Below are positions 49,003 to 62,487 of a DNA stretch of 64,000 nucleotides, one piece after another. The first letter of the stretch is position 1; every line of letters begins with the position of its first letter. Both the position numbers and the translations under genes were made by a program. This DNA is from Whitmania pigra. Taxonomy: Eukaryota; Annelida; Clitellata; Hirudinida; Haemopidae. The stretch covers positions 368,501-432,500 of the forward strand of contig JAJTWR010000386.1 of NCBI GenBank assembly GCA_021613335.1, given 5' to 3'. The notes below the pieces were generated by a model that did no database searches, was not told where the DNA came from, and was given only the letters and a program-made list of their open reading frames with translations.

Positions 49003-52000
49003 CATTATCATTACTATTATTATTATTAATTTCCATCTAGCAGATGGAATGAACTTACAACAAGTGAGTGCCTTGGTCAGTTGCCTCAAGTATATTTGTA
49101 TCAAAAAGGGCAACAAGAAATCTTCCAAGTTGTGTGCTCAGAAAATGAATGACATTTTGTCCATGGTTATTGCTCATCAAGATGAACAGGTTCGGACATT
49201 TTTCTTAAATGGTCGACAATTTTGTGCCACAGTGGTTATTATCCAGCTTTTCCCGCTTTTCATAGAGTGCCAATTTTATTTCATTTATAACTTGACTCAC
49301 AATGATGTTCATAGCAGTATCCTTTTTCAACTTCCTTGCATACCAGAGATTAATTTATTACTGTTATAATATATATATATAATTACTTATGATAATTTAT
49401 TTTCAACTTTGACCCCAGCTCCGATTGGATGGATTTTCAGTGCTTTGCGAGCACCACAAGACCACTGAAGTGGTTCCAACAAATCACCTTCAGCTGATCA
49501 CGAGGTTCGTTGAGTTCAATCTCGACAATCAATCACCAAGCTTCAGGCAGAGGTTTTCAACCATCATGAAAAAGGTTTGAAAAAATAGAATAAAATAAAA
49601 TAAAATACATATTGTGGGGTTTTTAATGTAAATAGTTACAAATTAAGTAATTAACTATTAGTCTTGAAGTTATTAAGTATTGATCTTGGAGAAGGTAGTA
49701 GCCTGTCTTTAGTTGAAACTCTAGGTAGATTATCACTGAACGATCATTAAATGATTTTACATGTGATACACTGACATTTTTAACTGTTATAACAATTCAT
49801 ATTTAAACCATAATATTAAATATATAAAGTATATATCAAATAAAATTACAGGTTAAGTTACAACCTCTGCATTATAACTAATATTATAATCAATTGGTAT
49901 ATTGTAATATATCTACATTACATACCATATAACATATTATAATAATATAACAAACCAAATTAATCACCATTCGTTGCAGCTTTTCATCAGAATGAATGAA
50001 AGTGGGAGATTACTTCAAAAAAAGTGTTCCATGGAAAGCAAGCAATTAAGTCCTAATGATGAGGAAATGGCATCCACAGTCACACTTCTCCAGCAGTACA
50101 AGGTTTTAGCTTCCACATTTATTTTATTTTTTGTTTGTTTGTAAATTTATTTTCCGACTAATTTCATTCGTTAATATAAGTAATTTTGCAATAAATTGCA
50201 TTGTTTAATTTATGATAATTTACGATTAAATTTATTTACTTCAGTTAAGTTATGATAACTTAATGTCGGTATTACACAATGCCATGCAACTTAGCTATTG
50301 ATTTTTTATCAATTGTTTATTGAGACTAAAAAAGGTCACATTGAATAAGGAACAAAATCACTATTAATCTCATGAAATAAAAAATAATATAAAATCCAGG
50401 AGTTCCTGACACACTTGAGTGATCTGTGCTTCAAGAGCCTCCATCTTGGCTCCTCGTTTCCTTCACGAACATCATCTCTTTTCATCCTCATTCTCCTCAA
50501 TCAGTTCTTCTCTCACAATCAAGATAGAGGTTAGTGTGTAGTTTGATTTATTTCCTCACTTATTTTTTGCATTCAAACATTTGTAATCCTTAAGATGTTA
50601 AGCTGTCGCCAATGTTTTCTCGAGATTAGCTATTTAATTGTTAATAGAAGCAAGAAAGTCACTTTCTTAAAATTTAAATAATTAATAATGATTTCAATTA
50701 ATCAGATTCAATGCTTTTCAACTTCAAGTCTGCTTTGTCGTCGTCTGCTGTTTTCCTGCTCGTTTCGATACTCAGCGACTCGTTCGAGAAGAACAAACAG
50801 GATGCTCTGGAACTGTTGAATTCCCTGTCCTTGGATCGTGGCTCCATTGAGGTGCATAAAATTAAAGTCTTCTCTTGCAATATTATCACTGTATGCTTAA
50901 GACTTCATTAGCATTAAAATGAATGCTGTAGTAGGGATAGCAGAACATATTCTCCCAAGAACAATAACGCTATTTAATATTTGTTACAGGAAGCCTTCAA
51001 TAGCGCTGAGCTGTTCGGAACGACTCTCAAGTTGTCAGAAAGTGTTCGACCTCAAGACTGCGTGACAGCATCTCATCTCTTAAAGTTTTTCATCCATACC
51101 TTAACTTTCAAAGACATTGTGACCTTAACCAAAAGTTCAGGCAAAAGGTCAAACCATCTTAGCGACCTTTTTTTCAATGGGATGCTCAATGCCATCGATG
51201 ACATTGATAAAGATGATGATGGAATGAAGAACGATAAATGTTTTGTCATCGTGTCCTGGTTGTTGGCTCGCTTGAAGCACCACGAGGGAATTGCCAGATC
51301 GAACCTCCTTTTGGCCTCTGCCACTTCCCCCATGTACCCAGTCATCCATTGTATTGCAAAGGTTATGGCCACGGTCGATTGGAAGAAGGTTGGAGGAAGC
51401 TGCAGATGGAAAAAACTAATTCAAGAACTTATCGACACCTGCATCGACGTTGCCAACGTCGTCTCGGTGGTTGTTAACGACTCGAGTCCGGAGGGAAATG
51501 TGCCGGATGATTTGGCCACGAATTGTGACCTCGACGTTCAAGTTGATTTCACTGATGCTCAACCATTTCTGAAAGATGATTATGAAAGTGGAGAAGAAGG
51601 TGAAGAATTGAGTGGTGAGGATGAACTGGGAAAGTCCCAGAATGCGGAGTCCAAAGTCCGCCTGATGCCAGAATTCCTGGTAGTCTGTAGCTGGAGGAGC
51701 ATCAAAGAAACATCGCTCATCCTTGGCCAGATATCGTCATCGGTACCAATCAGCTCAGATGATGATGATGATTCTGGCAATGACCTGGGGCTGTTATCCA
51801 AAGACATGATCCATAAGATTGGAAATTTTTTCAGGGACCAATTGCTCCAGTCACGTCACAGAGGTGCTTTTGAACTTGCCTATGCAGGATTTGTACAACT
51901 TGTTAGAACCATGTGGAGCTGCTCTGTTTCAAAACTACAGACTCTTCCGCAGGTCTGGGTCGAACAGCTGATGGAGAGAGTTAAAGGTCACGATGCAGAT

Positions 52001-54658
52001 GATCTTTGTTCCACAAGAAGAAGTGCTGGAGTGCCTTTCTTCTTCCTTGCTGTTGTCTCTACTGAACCAGCCATAAATGGCAGGAGAAGCCTGAAGTTTG
52101 TCATGAAGAATTTGATTGGTATAGCCAGTGAGCCGATCACGAGCGAAAATACTAACCACGTCCACAGCAGAAACATTTTGAGGGTCCTTTTCAGAGATTC
52201 CTCCCTTGGAGATCAAGTCCAGCCCTTCATCAGTGATGGAATAAAGGTCTGCATAGAAGGATACAACTGCAGCTACTGGCCTGTGAGCAACTCATCAGCT
52301 TTACTCTTCAGCATTCTCCTCAGACGGATTTTTGGCATCAGGAAGCCAAAGGCAGGATCGCAAGCCAGGAATTTAGGAATGTCTGGCAGGGCTTTCTTTA
52401 CAAGACATCCAGAATTGTTCGAATATTTTCTCGAGCAGCTTCTGTCCTTGAATTACGATGGTGTGGTCAGCTCCATCAGGCGTGGGACTTTCTTGATCCT
52501 CATCACTCTTTCCAACTTAGCACCATCTGCCGGTGAGAACTCAAAGTCGAACATCAACATCGACAAACTCATTCCGCACATCCTGAAATGCTCGGCTAGC
52601 AAAGACATCAAAATCAGGGAAATGGCTGCCAAAGCTCTGAGTTCTTTGGTGTCGAAGGAGCAGACTATCAAAGTCATCCTAGAGATCTTAAGTGGGCTAA
52701 GTAAAAACAATGAGTTAAGAATGTGTGATCAGAACTACATCCATGGTTCATGTCTTCAGATCAAACATCTAATGGACTCCACAGATTTCTACAACCTTCT
52801 GTCAAATGATGCTAATGGAAAGGCGAGTCTAGTTGAACTCGTATGGGGATTGAGGGCCTTGTTCTCCGACAAAAATCCATGCCTGGTGACCCGATATTCC
52901 TTTGGAATGATCATCGAACGTCTGTTGTTCATGCCTTTCCAGCACAATGCCGAATCATTCCAGAGCCAAGTGGATGATCTTGCACAAATTTTGAAACAGA
53001 ACCTTCAGCAACTCCTTAAAGAAACGTCGTCCGATAACTTAAACCATTTTGAAAAATTGTCGATCGATGACATGGAGAGCAGCACTCATCCAGCTTGTCA
53101 TTCCAGTGCCCAGAGCTGTCATCCATTCTTTAATCAGTATTCATGCTTTGTGGTGAGAAGCAGTCTAAGGCATCTCCTCTTAGGAGGAAACAACAATGTC
53201 CCCCAATTTGAGGACCTTATTGAGGTTTTGCTTAATTCCTCTTCTGGAGATGTGCATTTGGAAATTTTGAAACTTCTTAAAAGTTTGACAGCCTCCTGCA
53301 ATGAACACATCTCTGTTCAAAATGAAGTGGGAATCTCGGATGACGTTGAAGATGGATACGAGGATGAGACCTACATCCCTGAGTTCAAAGTTCATGAATG
53401 GACACCTTCATCAGATAGGGAAGCATCTATCCTAGAACCTTTCCTCACTGAGAAAATTGTAAAGATGGTCATTCAATTTGTTGCAAAAGATGTTTTTCAT
53501 CTCAACTTGATTCAGGCTTTGCAATGTCTTATTGAAATGATGAAACTGTCTTCAGCTGGTCTGTCAAAAGTTCTTACTTTTGACCAAATCACACATCTTT
53601 TTGACATTTCAACGAAGTTATCCTTGGAAAGTCATTTCATTGCGGTTCAGGAAAAAGTCCTTTGCTTGGCTTCCCACTGTTGTTACCGTTTGTTTGACAG
53701 CCGATTTTCTGACCATGGCATAATAAACGGCAAGCATGTTGATCTCTTGAAACAATTCTGTTCGTCTGTCAACTTGAGAGCTCTCTCAGAGCATTCAAAT
53801 ACAAATCTGAAGCTTGCCTCCAGCTTTTCTCTTACTCTCAACTATGATTCTTTATTGGTTGATTCAACCGGAAGATTAGGTTGTCTGGTCTACAAGAATT
53901 GGACAAGTTTGATGCAACTGGTACAAGAGGAAGATCTCAGAGTGAGGCAAATGTCAGTTTCATGCATACCTCATTTTCAACATATCCTTAGCTTAAATCA
54001 TGCAACTGATCTTAATCCCACTTATGGATCAAAGGTGCTACTAGAAATATTTTTTCAACTTCACTGTTATAAAAAGGATTCCTCTTGGTCTGTTAGAGGT
54101 CTCCAAGTGCTCTCAGATTGGCTGATGCTCGATCCAATAGAACGCCAGAATTGCCAAGATGTGAGACTTTTTGATAAGGGAGAATTGAATCCGTATATAG
54201 ATGAAGTGAGAGAGATACTCACAATCCATAAAACCCTAGACCATCTCATCAATCAGGTTCATTCATCTAATAAGATCTATCTGACAAACTCCACTGGCAT
54301 ACCTCACGAGGGAAGAAGATGCTCTTTAGAGTGTCCATCGGTGGGCTCTGAACGGGAATGTCAAATATGCAAAGAAGCCAAAAAATGGATAGACTCAAAC
54401 AGACTTACGTCATGGCTGAACAAACTGAAAAGAGACAAAGGATCATTGGAAAATCAATTGAGAGAAACCAATACTATTGAGGTGTTCACTAGGCAATCAA
54501 CAGTCCAGAGGCTAATCATCAACTATTTGAAGGTTACATTGACTGCCAACTTGATAATGAAGTTTACAGGAGTCGAGGAACAAGGTGGGACGAGTGAAGA
54601 ATTCAAGTTCAGTAATGTGGAGAACATATTTAATCATGTAAAATATCTCATGAGTTGA
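45074..54658 (+). CDS. THADA: THADA (Trm732-like), DUF2428 helical-repeat protein
   Basis: Large HEAT/ARM-like protein. The yeast homologue Trm732 partners FTSJ1/Trm7 for 2'-O-methylation of the tRNA anticodon loop; animal THADA also affects ER calcium and energy use. Twenty exons fit in phase to 2004 residues (human 1953), from a 10-bp start exon (45074-45083) through 45151-45218, 45279-45397, 45460-45614, 45912-45960, 46259-46464, 46771-46859, 47049-47302, 47451-47516, 47603-47726, 47875-47944, 48027-48220, 48433-48591, 48752-48830, 49041-49189, 49419-49574, 49980-50102, 50400-50529 and 50706-50851. The last exon is 50990-54658. The DUF2428 core is clear at 52010-52420: STRRSAGVPFFFLAV, SRNILRVLFRDSSLGDQVQP, VSNSSALLFSILLRRIFG, ARNLGMSGRAFFTRHPELF. 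An acidic region (DDDDDSGND) precedes it. The C-terminus ends at TGA with no sign of truncation. The first exon and the exon at 47049 rest on phase alone. Confidence 0.95.
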
Positions 54659-55088
54659 TGACCAATTGCAAACATATGCAGAAAGAATGTCTCAATGTTT
54701 TAAACAAATTCTTTTGAATAAAATAACATTTTCAATTCGACACCACCCCCGATTTGTGCCACCATTTATAGCAAATTATGAACTAATTTCAGTCTGATAA
54801 TCGTGTTTAAGAATCGGCAAACGAATAAGAAACAAATTAATTCCACAAATACCAAGCGAGTTTCATTGTGCGTTTTAATTTCAAGACCAAATGATAACGC
54901 TTCAGAAATAATTGTATTCTGAACCTAGGACTAAACAAAATTGAATACTATTAGTGCAAATTGGCTCATGTGACAATGTCATTTGGGACACACAAAAATC
55001 CATTATGACAGTGAAAAGCATGCCCCAAGCCATCCATCCAAGATCAATTCTTCTGCTTCTTATAGGTTTGTCCAACTTGAATGAAACT
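54659..55088. other. Convergent 3' flanks of THADA and OTUB1
   Basis: 430 bp between the two stop codons. An AATAAAATAA signal at about 54717 can serve THADA polyadenylation; the rest is presumably OTUB1 3' UTR. No further gene. Confidence 0.5.
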
Positions 55089-56645
55089 TCACTCGTACAG
55101 AATGTCGTAGTGTCCCGGTCTGTAGAGAAGGAACATACGGGGAGTGCAGCCCTCGGGGAAGTCGTGGTGGGTCATGGCCTCGCTTCTGTCGATGTACTCT
55201 ATCCTTACCCCGATGTTCATGTACGAGGTCAGTGCGATGATGTGGATCTGATCGCTCTCTCGGTTCATTGGCTCGACTTCCTGTTTCAAAAGAGCAGTAA
55301 AATGAGTTACTACCCTGCACCATTGTTTGCATTATAAGACACGTTAGCCCAAGCACCAGCTACTTTACATGTTGTGAGGATTGGCAAACTATGATTAAGT
55401 TGCTTAAATAATTCAAATTATTTATGAAATTTTCGGGTACCTGGACACAAAAATCTCTAATGCTCTTGCTTCCCTCAATGAAATTCATGAAAAATTCACT
55501 GTTTCTCTGTAAGTAGCTTGATACAAGGAGCCTGTAAACACGTGTTTTTGAGGTGATTACATTTGAAACAATTAATGTTTTGAGCCACCATTTGGAAATG
55601 TGATGTAAAAAGTATCAAAGAGAGTACAAAATGATCCATCCAACCTTAGGTAAACAACAATGTAGTCAGAAGTGGTGCGATCATTCATGCTGTCCAAGAG
55701 TTTCTCAACTGAACTCCCAGCCACCATTGCATCAATTGTTTCCAGGAACTGAAAATGGATGACGAATCAGATCGTTTCATTCTAACTTAATTTCTTAAAA
55801 AAAAGAGTATTCAAAATTCTCTTTTGAATGGCAATATAAATTACTATAATATTATTCCTTTAGCTTACCATGGACTGAAAATCTTCCACAGTGCATTCAG
55901 AGTATCCTAGAGAGACCAGTTCATCTTTGCTTCGCTCTATGATGGTCTTTAATCTTTTTTGATCATTCAACCAATAAATTAATGTGGTAATAAAAAAAGG
56001 TAAACTGAAATATTGCCAATCAATTCTTTGTCCTTACTGTTCAGCATCTGTTTTGCTTTTTAAGAGACCTTCCAAGCAGGCAAACCCAAACGCCCTGTAA
56101 AAACAATTACCATCTCCTCGAACCCTCCTGTAGTGGCCATATTTTCTCTTCAGACTCTTCAAAACAATAGATCAATGTTGTAATTATTAAACTAATAAAG
56201 CAATGTGAATGTAATTAAAAATCAATGATAATCCTCATTACCTGAACTTTGCTAAGGAAAACATCATCTAGTGAAACTTCCAACTCAAGGCTTTCAAGAT
56301 CTTCCAGAGAACCAATGAGAGGCTGAGTAGCACTTATCTAATAACAAAAAAGTTATTTATGAAATAATAGAAAAACAAAGAAAAATGGATTAAATATTAA
56401 AGACCTCATCTTCTATATCTTTTTGTTGCCTCAAAGTGGCTTCATCGTAATTCGTATCTGGAAATAAAGATCCCAGCATTACATACAATGCATTGTTTAT
56501 GAGCAGATGATAAAGCTTGCACTAATTTAAGGCTGATTTGTTGTGCTTAAGGTAATGACCAATAAAAATCATAGTTTATGCCTAACATCTTCTTTAACCC
56601 ACCAGAATTATAACTGAAAATAGAGTCTCCCAAATCTTTCGACAT
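55089..56645 (-). CDS. OTUB1: Otubain, OTU-family deubiquitinase
   Basis: Cysteine protease that cleaves Lys48-linked ubiquitin chains and, in OTUB1, also inhibits certain E2 enzymes non-catalytically. Eight exons in phase: 56645-56603, 56457-56405, 56337-56242, 56156-56038, 55953-55869, 55748-55645, 55531-55441 and 55280-55089. They give 260 residues (human OTUB1 271). The catalytic centre is RVRGDGNCFYRAFGFACLEG (Cys82, with Asp79 of the DGNC motif). The His/Asp pair is at the C-terminus in YRPGHYDILY (His254, Asp256). The TSDYIVVYLRLLVSSYLQR segment and FIEG, VEPM, SDQIHIIAL follow family order. The N-terminal helix phrase NYDEATLRQQKDIEDE favours OTUB1 over OTUB2. An in-frame upstream ATG (56741) would add 32 residues; the start at 56645 is preferred by family length. 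Confidence 0.95.
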
Positions 56646-56897
56646 CCTCGTCCGCAGAGTTTTAAACCAACTATTGGATGCAGCAAACAAACGTATAAGT
56701 GTAGAAGTTTCGAAAAAAGCATCTACGTTCAAAATTTTCATAAAAATTTAAAACCACCTTATTATTTATACAATTTTTAAAAACACAATAATTTATGGCA
56801 CTTTATTAAATTATGATCAACGTTTCTAAATAAAACCCGGTAATCTGGAGCGATATTAGCTTTTCAAGGTGGGTCGTGCGGTGTAAAACAGCCACCG
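56646..56897. promoter_or_regulatory. Bidirectional promoter region, OTUB1 / COA8
   Basis: 252 bp separate the two divergent start codons. TATA boxes are not evident. A CGTTT...CCCGGTAATCTGGAGCGA patch (about 56818-56856) is the least AT-rich part. Shared promoter function follows from the spacing and is inference. Confidence 0.5.
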
Positions 56898-57710
56898 ATG
56901 AAGGCCTCTTACCTGAAGAAATTTGCTTCTGCAGTTTTGGTAAGTAGCAGAAATCATCGGTAAAGAAGTTTACATTTATGTAAATTACATCTTGAACGCT
57001 TTGCTATTGTTCCTCGGTACTTCGACATTAATTTTTGGGTTTAAATTTACGTTTAAACGTATAGAAATAACGAAAAATAATTTTTGGATCAACATATTAA
57101 AGATTGATATAATGCCAAGTTGGAACTATTATAAAATAATGTCATTATTCAGACACGTTTCACCAAAGAAAAGCCATGCATGCATTATGACAAAATTGGT
57201 CCCCCTGATAAACTTTCAAATTTGAGGCCAATACAATTTGCAGTTCAAGAAAAAGAGACTCCATTAGAGTTTGAATTAAGATTAATAAGGAATGAAACAC
57301 AAAAGTGGCATCAAGATTTCTGGGTTAAGCATAACAACAATTTCAATGGGGTGAGTACATGTAAATATTGCAGTCACATTCATTCACAATGTTATAATAT
57401 TATATATTATATTATAATGCGAACTATATTGATTGCAGTCTCGACAGCAGTTTGTTAGTGAGAATTCCAAAGACGGTCAATCAGGTCTAAGCTCTAATGA
57501 AATGGCTGTCTTTTACAAGAAGTTTCTTGATGAAAATTATCAGTTATTTAAGGAATACAACAGGTGAGATAATAATCTTCATCTATAAGGAGACATGTTT
57601 TATTTTGTCTAACTAGCATGTTATTTATTTATAGCCAATGGTACAAGAGAAATGCAAAAATCCTCTGGCTTACTGTAAAAGCTTCACGTAACAGGAGTAA
57701 AACAAAATAG
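56898..57710 (+). CDS. COA8: Cytochrome c oxidase assembly factor 8 (APOPT1)
   Basis: Mitochondrial matrix-side protein needed for assembly and oxidative-stress protection of complex IV. Four exons, 56898-56939, 57153-57350, 57439-57563 and 57635-57710, join in phase to 146 residues. This is shorter than the human precursor (about 200) because the N-terminal leader is brief. The first exon (MKASYLKKFASAVL) is a basic amphipathic start, compatible with a mitochondrial targeting peptide. The family core is intact: YDKIGPPDKLSNLRPIQF, EKETPLEFELRLIRNETQKW, HQDFWVKHN, NEMAVFYKKFLDENYQLFK and WYKRNAKILWL. The tail is basic (RNRSKTK). Confidence 0.94.
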
Positions 57711-58266
57711 CTTCTCCAACCTTGAAACATGCAGGAGAATCTTAAATTCTAATTTATATCTGGTGATTTCTTTTATTAGTCATTAACATTTGCAGCATAA
57801 AACTATAAAAATGCCGAGAGTTTTGGTTTTCCGGAGTTGTGAGTGTAGTAAGAGTCCTGAAGAAAAATCGGTCTAGGCTGGAACCGTGTGCGAGCCAGTT
57901 GGTTTTTTATAAAGGTTGAGTAAAATAAGTGAAGCTTGTGAAATGATCTCGATTTGTTGAGTCTCGTTCAGCAGTGGTGATCTCGCCAAACGATAATTTT
58001 TAAATGCCCCACTTCGCGAGGCTTAAGGTCTGATTGGCGAGGAGGTGGTCTCTTATAAGTTACAAAGTCTAATCATAGTTTCGTGCTCTGTTAAAGTCTG
58101 ATTATCGAAACATTTCCCGTTGGAAATAAATAAAATATTACCAGCGTTTATTAGAGTTTCAATATCAAGTTTCAATTTTCGAAAATAGTTGGTAAGCGCT
58201 AGAAAACAATTTGTGAGGAGCTACACACTGTTTACTGAGAGAAGCAGGTATACCGGAGCGAACGAC
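57711..58266. other. Intergenic spacer COA8 - CLINT1
   Basis: Contains the COA8 3' end (AATAAAATATTA near 58125 is a candidate polyadenylation site) and the CLINT1 5' UTR and promoter. No extra gene seen. Confidence 0.45.
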
Positions 58267-60795
58267 ATGGATTTCGCTAGAGGAATAGCAGAGAAAATGT
58301 ATGCTTTGACTCTGTGACATTGTGAATTTTGTATTTTGTTTGAAATAGCTAAATTATTTAAACTCTAATGCGTCATTTAAAACGCACACAGCACACAGGT
58401 TGTGATGAATTACAGCGATGTGGAAATAAAAGTAAGAGAAGCAACAAACGATGACCCATGGGGTCCGTCTGGCTCGCTAATGCAAGAACTTGCATACCAG
58501 ACCAAGAGGTACGAAGGGTATGCAGACGTCATGTGTATGTTATGGCGGAGGATGCTTCAAGACAATAAGAACAATTGGAGGCGGGTGTACAAGGTTAGAT
58601 GGATGATCATAAATTCAAAATAATTTAGAAAATTTAAAGATTCACATCAGTAGAATTCATCATATATTGTCATAAAGCATCTTGAAAGAGTTGTCAATCA
58701 CATTGGATGTTATTGACTTTTCAGTCCCTATTACTGCTCTCTTATCTGCTGAGGCACGGTTCAGACAAGGTGGTCATGAGTGCCCTCGAACATCTCTACG
58801 ACATGAAAGTCTTGAAGGATTATTCTTACACAGACGATCATGGTAAAGACAGGGGAGCATGCGGTGAGTGACCGCTACCGACCTCGAGAAACAAGAAATG
58901 CAGTCTTAAAATATCATTTCGACTTTCTTATTTAGCAAGCCCAAATATTGCTTCAAATGTTAGACTGAAATATTATTTCATATTAATGAAAGATCCGATA
59001 TTATTTGTAACAAAATGGTCATTGTCATTTTGGGTCAATAATTGTTACGTTCGTTCGTCTAAATTTCTAGTGAGACAGAAAGTAAAAGACATCATTAACC
59101 TTTTGGAAGACAAGGAAAGATTGCACAATGAAAGGGAAGCAGCACAGAAGATTAAGAGCAAGTTTATTGGAATATCAAGGGAACTTTCTGACAACTATGG
59201 TCAGTTCTCAATTGTAGTTGTCATGATGATGTCTATTTTAATATAATAATATTAGTTATTTTAATGGCTTTAAATATATATATTGTTTTATTTACATTGG
59301 AATTGTTAGAACAAAATTTGAATTATTGTTTATTATTATTATTGTTGTTGTTATTGTTTTTATTGTTGTTATTATTATTACAAAACGTTAAACTGCAAAG
59401 AATTTATAAATGCTTTTATACCTTGCAGTAGATTCTTATGACGGCAACAACAATGAGGAGCAATGGAAGTCGAGGAGGTGAGAATGATGATGATGACGAC
59501 GATGTTGATAACGATGACGATTATGATAATGACGATGAACTTGCTGACAACAACTTCATGAATAATTAAAATAAGGAAATCCAGAGGCAATACTTTCACA
59601 TAGATGTTTTACTTATGAAAACATGACGACGTTTTTTTGTACGAACAATACTGGTGACCTTTACTTTTGTGGCTTAAAAAATTTATAATAAAATCAAAAA
59701 TTAATAATAAAACCGAAAATTAATTATAAAATCAAAAATTTATAATAAAATCAAAAATTAATAATAAAACCGAAAATTAATAATAAAACCGAAAATTAAT
59801 TATAAAATCAAACACATAGAAAAATTCAGAAGGATTGTCATGTTTTTTGTCATCAACATGAAATTATTCTTTATTTAAGTGGTATTAAAGTTATTAAAAA
59901 TGGTGTTAATTACAAAGATGATATTTTATTATAATTGATATAATTAGTGATAAGTAATGATTATTATTTATATATATTATTATTTACATATTTTACAAGG
60001 ATTATTATCATTAGCAGCTCTTATGGCGAAGATTGGCGGGCAGACGAGTATGAGTACAAGGACTACGACGACAACGATGATGACGACGACGTGACAAAAT
60101 ATCGGGGATCGAGTCAGGGGTGAGTGCCTCATTAATTATTCATTCATTTTCCTCGAATAATTACTAAAACTTGGACGTCTTCGGATCTCGACGAAGGTTA
60201 TTGTTGCGTATTAAAATTACATTATTTTTGTTACTTTGCAATTAATTAATTAGTTTTAAATTGTAAATACGTTACTTTTTTTATAATTAGTTGATCTATT
60301 ACAAATTTCAATTGTATGCAATATCATTGTACATTTGGTTGATTTATTTATTATAAATTATGATTACCAGTTATTGAACATCAGTATTCTGACCTCATTA
60401 CATAGACACTGGTTATTTCCCTAAGATCGTTATTACTGATAAATTTTGTGATCAGTCAGCTTTTACTTGTGAAGCTGTAATTTATAAAATATGTTAATTG
60501 GTATGTTAAGATTATGTAATATATTTGTTAATTTGTTAACTATTTCAAGCTCTCCATCCAACGAGGAAAAGATAAACAGAAGTGGAGATTCTAAAGCTGC
60601 TGACAAAAAGCAAACCGGTAACTATGGCGACGATGATGCTGATGATGACTTCAACCCAAGGAAGACTGAAGAACTCAGGACAAACTCAAAAGGTAAACTA
60701 TCTGATTTAATCATCTGATCAAAAGGTGCAACTGTTAATGTACAAATGATGATAATAATAATATTAATGATAATAATAATAATAATAATAATAAT

Positions 60796-60827
<32 letters not shown>

Positions 60828-62487
60828 AATGATTATAATAATAAAGATGATGATGATTTTTATAATTTTAAAATTAATAACATTATAGATAAAATGATAG
60901 TAAATAAAATTATAGTAATGTTAGTAAAACATTCATTTATGCAACTTCAATGATAATGATTATTTTTGTTGTTAGTTAAAATGATAATGATGATAACGGC
61001 GACGATTGCGCTATTGCAGACCGTAGCTATTTGTTGTCTTCTCTAAGCCTTATTAGAATTTTGTGCCTGTTTGCGTCACAAGACCAAAGACGACGACTCG
61101 CAGTAATGCTTACGATGACTTGAGAGACCTGTTGTGGGCGGTTGTTTCTTGCTCAATGAATCAATCACGACATGCTTCGCTGATTATTTGGCTGAATATC
61201 TGTACTTGCCGCTCCTGTTTGTGTGAGCACTGAGGTTAAGAACCCATATAGAATCTATATAGAACTATATTCATCCTTTCAGATGAAATGGGTATTTTCA
61301 AGTACATATTTAAAGCATAGCAAAGCTGTATTTATATATTATAAATTATAAAATAAATTATAAAATCAATTTATATATTTTATTTATTTGCACTTTCAAT
61401 TGTCACAGTTATTGACATTCTCATATGTTGCATGTAATGTCGTGACTCAGTCATCTTTATCTATTAGCAGCACATTTAAAAGAGAATTTTTATGAATTTG
61501 TTGTTGGATGCCGTTTTAAGTACACGACAAACATGTCGAACCACAACTTGAATAACAGACTCTTATCTGGCCTAACTTTCCATTGTCAACAGCTTGCTTA
61601 TCAACTTCGATTGTTATTTTGCATTAAGTGATGACTGCTTAAATGTAATCTAGTTAATTATTGAATTATTTAGAATGTTCTACTTCAAAAATCGTTTATC
61701 GTGTTATTAATTCAAAATGAATTTATTAATTTATTTTTTTAATTTTTACTTATGTGTTTGTTTTCATTCACCATAAATGTTTATGATTCATTCTTGTAGC
61801 TTATTTGTGTGAAAACAGTTTGGTGTAGTTTATGATTCACAGTCTTTCATAAATTTGTAACGATTCGCAATTCGCATTCAAGTGAGCATTTCGATGCATT
61901 TTCAGATGACGACGGATTTGGAGATTTCACCCAGTACGTGCCGGTCAGCACGACAAACAACAAGTATTTGTCTTATTTCTACATTGTCCTTCGTTCTGCT
62001 GATGTTAAGATTGTTTATTAAGCTATCACTGATAATACCAAATTGATTTTTAAAAAGCACTGACATGCACCAATCCAAAGACATGCTCACCTTCGATCCA
62101 CTCGACAGCATCCACACAACAGCAACATCTCCCAACCACTTGATGAACGACTGCTTTTCAACTCAAACATTCAACCTTGGTTCGAACCACGTCCCTCGAA
62201 CAAACCAAGTGCCTTCTCTCATCATGCCCCAGTCCAATGCGATGATGCGCCCTCAGCTCAGTCCCCCTTTGGGGTTGTACCCTGGTGGAATGTCGCCAAC
62301 CAATCAGCTGCCTCAGACGTTTCCAATGGCCAACCAGGGTTATTATTATTACAACTACCAGCCTACCGTCAGGTTTGGCCAGCAGTTTATGGGGCCCGTT
62401 AATTTTCAAGCTCAGCAGCTCGGCAGTCCGCAAAATGTCGTTCATTCGGCTAACCTTTTCCAGGCCAATCAGAAATCGTTGATTTGA
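58267..62487 (+). CDS. CLINT1: Clathrin interactor / epsinR, ENTH-domain adaptor
   Basis: Epsin-related adaptor that binds phosphoinositides, clathrin, AP-1 and the SNARE Vti1b during TGN-endosome transport. Nine phased exons: 58267-58298, 58392-58593, 58725-58863, 59071-59199, 59429-59477, 60018-60119, 60550-60692, 61906-61963 and 62058-62487. They give 427 residues (vertebrate about 625; the central tail is shorter). The ENTH domain spans about residues 10-150: QVVMNYSDVEIKVREATNDD, PWGPSG, MLWRRMLQDNKNNWRRVYKS, LLLLSYLLRHGSD, and DDHGKDRG followed by VRQKVKDIINLL. An acidic stretch (YDDNDDDDD) follows. DDGFGDF in exon 8 fits the gamma-ear binding motif. The last exon is Pro/Gln/Met-rich, with TYR-rich YYYYNYQP. 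Additional alternative exons in the long introns (60.7-61.9 kb) cannot be excluded. Confidence 0.92.
59690..59815. repeat. AT-rich tandem repeat in a CLINT1 intron
   Basis: Six to seven units alternating AATAATAAAACCGAAAATT and AATTATAAAATCAAA-type sequence, about 18-19 bp each. Confidence 0.75.
60744..60860. repeat. (AAT)n/(GATAAT)n microsatellite in a CLINT1 intron
   Basis: About 115 bp of AAT and GAT triplets with one slip near 60796, in the long intron between exons 7 and 8. Confidence 0.85.
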
